Shown: one piece after another, positions 59,045-64,000 of the stretch
How the letters are laid out: each line of letters begins with the position of its first letter
How positions within the stretch are numbered: the stretch's first letter is position 1
Assembly (NCBI GenBank): GCA_963589005.1
Contig: CAVAJR010000010.1
Coordinates: 1 to 64,000 of the forward strand
Direction of reading: 5' to 3'
Source of the DNA: RGIG5612 sp963589005
Lineage (GTDB): Bacteria; Bacillota; Clostridia; Lachnospirales; Lachnospiraceae
DNA: 64,000 nucleotides
Notes under the pieces: generated by a model
Databases searched by the model: none
Told to the model about the DNA's origin: nothing
What the model saw: the letters and a program-made list of their open reading frames with translations, nothing else
Program-made: the position numbers and the translations under genes

Positions 59045-60040
59045 ATGATTAGATACATAATCAAGAGAATTTTATGGATTATTCCAGTTATGATTGGGGT
59101 AATCACAATAGCATTTGCATTAAATGAATTAACTCCGGGAGATCCGGTTAGCTTTCAACTTGGGGCAGACGCATCGGAAGAAGCTAGGGCAGAGTTGTCA
59201 GCTGAACTTGGATTAGATAAACCGGTTTTAGAAAGATATGGAACTTATATCTGGAATTTCTTTACTAAGATGGATTTAGGAGTTTCGTACTCGTCAAGAC
59301 AGCCGGTAATCAATGAGATATTAAGTAGATTTCCTAAAACATTGTTACTCGCTGTGGGATCTATTATTTTGGCAATATTGATAGGAATACCAATTGGAAT
59401 TATATCAGCTGTAAAGCAATATTCGTGGATAGATAACATGAGTATGGGGTTGTCAATGTTTTTCGTATCAGTTCCAAACTTTTGGTTAGCACTGATGTTG
59501 ATGTTAGTCTTCGCTGTTAATCTTCACTGGTTGCCGGCATCAGGTATAACAACTTGGACAGGATGGATATTGCCTATGTTTGTAGTTGCCATTGGTTCAG
59601 CGGCAAATATTGCAAGAACTACTCGCTCTGCGATGCTCGAGTCAATTCGTGCTGACTACGTTGACACAGCTAAAGCAAAAGGACTTAGTGAGTGCAAGGT
59701 TGTGATGAGACATTGTGTTGGCAATGCCATGATTCCGGTTGTTACTGCGATAGGCAACCAAATAGGTGTTCAACTGGGTGGTGCTGTCGCTATTGAAACA
59801 GTATTTGCAATACCAGGTATAGGAACATATCTTGTAGCAGCTATTGGTGCAAGAAATTATTCTGCAGTACAAGGTAGTGTGGTATTTTTGGCATTTGTAT
59901 TCAGTATTATTAATTTGCTGGTGGATATTTCCTATACATTTATTGATCCGAGAATTAAGGAATCATTTAAAGCTGAAGGCAAGGTTAAGAAAAGTAGGAA
60001 AGCGATGAATGGTTATCTTCAGGCTGGAAAGGTAGTGTGA
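59045..60040 (+). CDS. Second ABC importer permease, DppB-like
   Basis: A 331-residue permease. ATG 59045 is preferred over GTG 59036 because GGAGGG at 59031-59036 is then 8 nt away. Six helices are predicted. It has the DppB features LNELTPGDPVSFQLG, LGLDKPVLERYGTYI and the coupling loop YVDTAKAKGLSECKVVMRH, with IDPRIK near the end and an extra basic tail. It begins the second importer, whose genes run permease-permease-ATPase-ATPase-binding protein, a different order from the first copy. Confidence 0.93.
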   Translation: MIRYIIKRILWIIPVMIGVITIAFALNELTPGDPVSFQLGADASEEARAELSAELGLDKPVLERYGTYIWNFFTKMDLGVSYSSRQPVINEILSRFPKTLLLAVGSIILAILIGIPIGIISAVKQYSWIDNMSMGLSMFFVSVPNFWLALMLMLVFAVNLHWLPASGITTWTGWILPMFVVAIGSAANIARTTRSAMLESIRADYVDTAKAKGLSECKVVMRHCVGNAMIPVVTAIGNQIGVQLGGAVAIETVFAIPGIGTYLVAAIGARNYSAVQGSVVFLAFVFSIINLLVDISYTFIDPRIKESFKAEGKVKKSRKAMNGYLQAGKVV

Positions 60041-60042
60041 TT

Positions 60043-60945
60043 ATGGCTAAAAGAATTACACCTGCCATGGAAAGGTGGCAGAGAGTGAATAAGAAAAAGA
60101 AAAAGGAAAATACTTCAGGTACGGATGCATGGCATAGACTCCTGAAAAATAAATTAGCAGTTGTAGGAATGGTAATTATATTGATATTTATCCTGTTCGC
60201 AGTATTTGCAGATATTTTGGCTCCATATGATCCTAATTATCAGGATTTAACTGCGATGTATCAGTCACCAAGTTTGCAGCATTGGTTTGGTACAGACAAT
60301 TTAGGTCGAGATATATTAAGCCGTATTATCTGGGGTGCGAGAGTATCGATCCCAGTTGGACTTCTATGCGTAGCAGTATCATTGACGATTGGTGGGTTAA
60401 TAGGCGTTCTTGCAGCTTACTGGGGTGGAACAAAAGACAATGTGTTGATGCGTATTATGGATATTTTTCAGTCTATCCCTGGAGTAGTATTAGCTATTGC
60501 TATTATAGCTGCTTTTGGTAATGGCGTTGTTAACCTGGTAATTGCAATAGCAGTCAGCATGATGCCAGCCAGCGCTAGGGTATGTAGGGCAGCAATACTT
60601 ACTGTAAGACGTAATGAATATGTGCTTTCAGCACAAGCAATAGGAGCAAGTCCACTCAGGCAGATATTCAAATATATGTTACCTAATGCATTGGGACCCA
60701 TTATTGTATCAGCGACATTTATGGTGGCAACAGATATACTGATCGTATCTGCATTATCTTATATTGGAATGGGTATTGTGTCGCCGACTGTTGAATGGGG
60801 AGCAATGCTTTCGGCTGCTAAGGATTACATGCGTCAGTATCCATACATGATAATTTTTCCAGGCGTAAGCATTATGCTTACGGTATTTGGAATAAATGTA
60901 TTTGGTGACGGACTTAGAGATGCACTAGATCCAAGGCTTAAATAA
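60043..60945 (+). CDS. Second ABC importer permease, DppC-like
   Basis: A 300-residue permease starting at ATG 60043 just after the DppB-like stop (a GTG at 60037 is possible). The Lys-rich N-terminus (NKKKKKENTSG) leads to helix LAVVGMVIILIFILFAVFAD, the motif QHWFGTDNLGRDILSRII, the coupling loop YVLSAQAIGASPLRQIFKY, and the ending FGDGLRDALDPRLK. It pairs with the preceding permease. Confidence 0.93.
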   Translation: MAKRITPAMERWQRVNKKKKKENTSGTDAWHRLLKNKLAVVGMVIILIFILFAVFADILAPYDPNYQDLTAMYQSPSLQHWFGTDNLGRDILSRIIWGARVSIPVGLLCVAVSLTIGGLIGVLAAYWGGTKDNVLMRIMDIFQSIPGVVLAIAIIAAFGNGVVNLVIAIAVSMMPASARVCRAAILTVRRNEYVLSAQAIGASPLRQIFKYMLPNALGPIIVSATFMVATDILIVSALSYIGMGIVSPTVEWGAMLSAAKDYMRQYPYMIIFPGVSIMLTVFGINVFGDGLRDALDPRLK

Positions 60946-60956
60946 GAGGGTATGAT

Positions 60957-61946
60957 ATGGATGGGATTACGAATAGTCAAAAACAGCCATTGTTAATGGT
61001 TAATAACTTAATTGTACATTATGAAACGGATTCAGGTATAGTGGAAGCCTTGAATGGTATAAGTTTTTCTCTGCAAAAGGGCGAGACGTTAGGAGTAGTG
61101 GGAGAAACAGGTGCGGGAAAGACCACTATTGCTAAAAGCATTATGGGAATATTGCCTGTTCCACCTTCACACATAATAGAAGGGAAAATAGTTTTTGAAG
61201 GCAAGAACCTATTGGAAAATAGTAAAAAAGATTGGCAAAGATGTCGTGGAAATAAGATATCAATGATTTTCCAAGATCCGATGACTGCATTAAATCCGAT
61301 AAAGAGCATAGGATCGCAGATTGCGGAGGTTATTTCACTTCACAAAAAAATTGGCAGGATGGAGGCAAAAGCTAGGGCACAGGAAATGTTGAAGATTGTG
61401 GGTATTGATCCGACAAGATACGATGAATTCCCGCACCAATTTTCTGGAGGAATGAAGCAGAGAGTGGTAATTGCTATAGCGCTTGCTTGCGAACCAGAAC
61501 TTCTTATTGCAGATGAGCCTACTACAGCACTTGATGTAACCATCCAAGCTCAGGTGTTGGAAATGATGAAGAAATTGAAAAGGCAATACGACACATCAAT
61601 GATTATGATTACACATGATCTGGGTATAGTATTGGAGGTTTGTGATAAATGTGCGGTTGTATATGCTGGAGAAATTGTTGAATATGGAACAATTAAAGAT
61701 ATTTTTACGAATGCAAGACATCCTTATACTATTGGATTGTTTAATTCATTGCCGAGACTTGATATTGATACAGGACGTTTGAAGCCTATACCGGGTCTTA
61801 TGAGTGATCCTACAAATTTACCTGAATATTGTAGTTTCTATGACAGATGTGAATTGCATTGTGATAAGTGTAAGACTGAAGACCCTGTACTTGTAGAGAT
61901 TGAACCTGGTCATTGGGTAAAATGTTTTGTTAAAGGGGAGGAATAG
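60957..61946 (+). CDS. Second ABC importer ATPase, DppD-like
   Basis: A 329-residue ATPase. Walker A is GVVGETGAGKTTIA, the Q-loop MIFQDPMTALNPI, the signature FSGGMKQRVVIAI, and Walker B LLIADEPTTALDV. The C-terminal extension carries CSFYDRCELHCDKC, a Cys cluster as in the first copy. The start at 60957 is close to the permease stop, with AGAGGG upstream. Confidence 0.95.
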   Translation: MDGITNSQKQPLLMVNNLIVHYETDSGIVEALNGISFSLQKGETLGVVGETGAGKTTIAKSIMGILPVPPSHIIEGKIVFEGKNLLENSKKDWQRCRGNKISMIFQDPMTALNPIKSIGSQIAEVISLHKKIGRMEAKARAQEMLKIVGIDPTRYDEFPHQFSGGMKQRVVIAIALACEPELLIADEPTTALDVTIQAQVLEMMKKLKRQYDTSMIMITHDLGIVLEVCDKCAVVYAGEIVEYGTIKDIFTNARHPYTIGLFNSLPRLDIDTGRLKPIPGLMSDPTNLPEYCSFYDRCELHCDKCKTEDPVLVEIEPGHWVKCFVKGEE

Positions 61947-61948
61947 GA

Positions 61949-62920
61949 ATGGGAAAAACATTATTAGAAGTTAAAAATTTAAAAAAGTATTTTCCTGTTC
62001 CCGCTGGAGTACTTACAGCTGTTGATGACGTGACAATGCAGTTCGATGAAGGAACAACAATGGGTATAGTTGGTGAGTCTGGATGTGGTAAGTCAACATT
62101 CGGCCGGACTATCCTTCGGCTAGGGGAACCTACAGCTGGAGAAATTATTTACCAAGGGAATGATATAACCAGAGTTGATAAGAAACAATTGAAGGCTTTA
62201 AGAGGCGACCTGCAGATGATATTTCAAGATCCATTTTCGTCTTTGAATCCAAGAATGACAGTTAAACAATCTATTGCTGAGCCGCTAAAAGTTATTGAAA
62301 ATATAAAAGATAAAAAAGAAATTGAAAAACGTGTCAATGATATGATGGAGGTAGTTGGCATTGCTCAACGATTTGGAAACAGCTATCCGCATGAATTGGA
62401 TGGTGGTAGAAGACAAAGAATTGGTATTGCCCGGGCGCTGGTAGTTAATCCAAAGTTTATTGTTTGCGATGAGCCAGTTTCTGCATTAGATGTTTCAATT
62501 CAGGCTCAGGTAATAAATTTGCTACAAGACCTTCAGAAAGAAAAAAACCTAACATATATGTTTATAACGCATGATTTAAGTGTAGTTAAGCATATTTCAG
62601 ATAATATTTGTGTTATGTATTTGGGACAGGTGATTGAAAAATGTAATGCTAAAACGCTTTTTGCGGAAAAATTGCATCCGTACACATCGGCGCTTCTTTC
62701 AGCGATACCAATTCCTGATTATTACAACCGACAGGAAAAAATATTGCTGAAAGGTGAAATTAAATCTCCAGTTAATCCAAAACCGAATTGTAGATTTTCA
62801 CCGCGGTGTCCGTATGCGTCAGAACAATGCATTATGGAGATCCCTAAACTTAGAGAAATTAAATCAGGACATTACTGTGCGTGCCATAAGGCTGAACAGT
62901 TTTTGAAAAGTGGAATCTGA
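61949..62920 (+). CDS. Second ABC importer ATPase, DppF-like
   Basis: A 323-residue ATPase. Walker A is GIVGESGCGKSTFGRT, the Q-loop MIFQDPFSSLNPR, the signature LDGGRRQRIGIARA, Walker B IVCDEPVSALDVS and C-terminal CRFSPRCPYASEQC. It is a close relative of the first DppF-like ATPase, and the two importers probably arose from one ancestral set. GGGGAGGAATAGG precedes the ATG. Confidence 0.95.
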   Translation: MGKTLLEVKNLKKYFPVPAGVLTAVDDVTMQFDEGTTMGIVGESGCGKSTFGRTILRLGEPTAGEIIYQGNDITRVDKKQLKALRGDLQMIFQDPFSSLNPRMTVKQSIAEPLKVIENIKDKKEIEKRVNDMMEVVGIAQRFGNSYPHELDGGRRQRIGIARALVVNPKFIVCDEPVSALDVSIQAQVINLLQDLQKEKNLTYMFITHDLSVVKHISDNICVMYLGQVIEKCNAKTLFAEKLHPYTSALLSAIPIPDYYNRQEKILLKGEIKSPVNPKPNCRFSPRCPYASEQCIMEIPKLREIKSGHYCACHKAEQFLKSGI

Positions 62921-62976
62921 ATTTTATTATAGGTGAATGAAAGATTCCTACAAATTATTGAGGAGGGAAATATTTA

Positions 62977-64000
62977 ATGAAAAAATTAGTGAGAATTTTA
63001 GCGGTGTTGTTAGTGACAATCATGATGTTTTCGATGACGGCGTTTTCAGCAGAAGACACAGAGCTTTCCGATGAGACACTCATCGTTGGTACATTTGGGG
63101 AGCCAGTGTGCTTGTACACAATTAAAGGTACAAATATGAATACTATCCCAGTATCAAATCTTATTAATGATGGTCTTACGGGATATGACCCTGAAACGGG
63201 TGAGATCTATCCGTTGGTTGCTGACAGTTGGGAACAGATTGAGGATTGTGTGTGGCAATTTAAAATTCATCAGGGAATTATAGCCTATGATGGAACTGAA
63301 TTTACGGCAAATGATGTTCTCTATTCAATTAAAGAAGGACAGCAATATCACATTTCAACGACATGGGCAGACATAGACCTCGAAAAAACGGAGATTATTG
63401 ACGACTATACTATCAATATTGCAACTAATAACCCGATGTCATACTTTCCTAAGATTATGGCAAATGGAGCCATACTTCCTATGGTTAGCGAATCTTCTGT
63501 AGAAGCAGCTGGGGGATCGGATGCTTGTATGCTGTCCCCTAAGATGGGCGTTGGACCCTATAAATTTGTAGAGTGGGTTGATGGTGAATATATAATATTG
63601 GAGAGAAATGACGATTATTATGGAGAGCTTCCATACTATAAAACAATACAGATAAGATTTATATCTGACAATGCTACACGTATTATGGAATTGGAATCGG
63701 GCATGGTTGATCTTATTTTAAATGTTCCAGCAACACAGTTCGATTATTTGGCATCCAATGATGCGTATACAACTTATGCATTTGAAACAGATCTTTCATA
63801 TGAACTTATATTTAACACAACAGTAGAACCTTATAATAATACTCAGGTTCGTCAAGCTATAGCTAAGGTTATTGATCAGGATATCATCCTTGCGGCAGCT
63901 GGATTGGGTTATGGTGTGGCAATGGATAATACAAATATTGCTCCTTCCAACCCATATTATGTCGAACCATCGGCTGAAGACAAAGCTGTTGACGTAGATG
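62977..64000 (+). CDS. Second substrate-binding protein, family 5, 3' truncated by the window edge
   Basis: An open frame from ATG 62977 (AGGAGGG at 62961-62967) runs through the end of the window, giving 341 residues. The signal peptide is MKKLVRILAVLLVTIMMFSM with cleavage near FSA-EDT and, as in the first copy, no lipobox Cys. The SBP_bac_5 pattern is clear: LVADSWEQIEDCVWQFKI, TANDVLYSIKEG, GVGPYKFVEWVDGEYIILERN and NNTQVRQAIAKVIDQ. It is only distantly similar to the first binding protein, so the two importers may take different substrates. Confidence 0.92.
   Translation, partial: MKKLVRILAVLLVTIMMFSMTAFSAEDTELSDETLIVGTFGEPVCLYTIKGTNMNTIPVSNLINDGLTGYDPETGEIYPLVADSWEQIEDCVWQFKIHQGIIAYDGTEFTANDVLYSIKEGQQYHISTTWADIDLEKTEIIDDYTINIATNNPMSYFPKIMANGAILPMVSESSVEAAGGSDACMLSPKMGVGPYKFVEWVDGEYIILERNDDYYGELPYYKTIQIRFISDNATRIMELESGMVDLILNVPATQFDYLASNDAYTTYAFETDLSYELIFNTTVEPYNNTQVRQAIAKVIDQDIILAAAGLGYGVAMDNTNIAPSNPYYVEPSAEDKAVDVD

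Overview
The window reads as a chromosomal segment of an anaerobic Gram-positive bacterium of the class Clostridia, most likely Lachnospiraceae. The grounds are AGGAGG-type ribosome binding sites, a full-length pyruvate carboxylase, an Isc-type cluster led by an Rrf2 regulator, a CIRCE operator, YitT and SleB-type envelope proteins, and moderate AT richness. I assign no species. No rRNA, CRISPR array, transposase or integrase was seen, and there is one tRNA gene (Ser-UGA).

Positions 1-38,000 look like core genome. They hold the end of a glycosyltransferase, a secreted NlpC/P60 protein with three 41-residue repeats, hpf, secA, a frameshift-free prfB, hom, and a t6A-tRNA block (tsaE, tsaB, rimI, rnz, tsaD) running into ispD. 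Next come tRNA-Ser, a TRIC-type channel, a YitT protein, malQ (minus strand) and pyruvate carboxylase. A DUF3048 lipoprotein-like protein, a P1B-ATPase relative stripped of its catalytic domains, a GtrA protein and a SleB-type wall hydrolase follow. Then come rrf2-iscS-iscU-mnmA and a zinc/cadmium module: an ArsR-AraC fusion regulator divergent from an HMA chaperone and an intact P1B-ATPase. The block ends with 5-formyl-THF cyclo-ligase, a CIRCE-controlled htpG, an Mrp/Nbp35 ATPase and a phosphoribosyltransferase.

Positions 38,100-64,000 are an accessory catabolic region with visibly more A/T-ending codons. A FadR-type GntR regulator sits between a minus-strand pair (LarA/DUF2088-like protein and glycerate kinase) and a long plus-strand operon. 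That operon encodes a TIM-barrel isomerase, a 2-hydroxyacid dehydrogenase, a split transketolase, a medium-chain dehydrogenase, a peptide/oligosaccharide-type ABC importer and a CocE/NonD-type hydrolase. Three TTGTAWTACAA operators lie in the divergent gap. Downstream are two sulfatases without signal peptides, each behind the same promoter-proximal element, then a LysR regulator and a second complete importer whose binding protein runs off the window end. A reasonable reading is import of a sulfated or otherwise decorated small molecule, cytosolic removal of the sulfate or ester, and oxidation and transketolase cleavage with entry into glycolysis through glycerate. The substrate cannot be told from sequence.

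The most unusual items are the gutted P1B-ATPase, which keeps its transmembrane metal-site residues but has lost TGES and DKTGT. Two genes have near-consensus promoters that place the transcription start on the initiator ATG. An inverted 51-bp intergenic repeat pair differs only by transitions. A common upstream element precedes both sulfatases, and htpG has a CIRCE site plus a long leader ending in a possible fourU-like hairpin.
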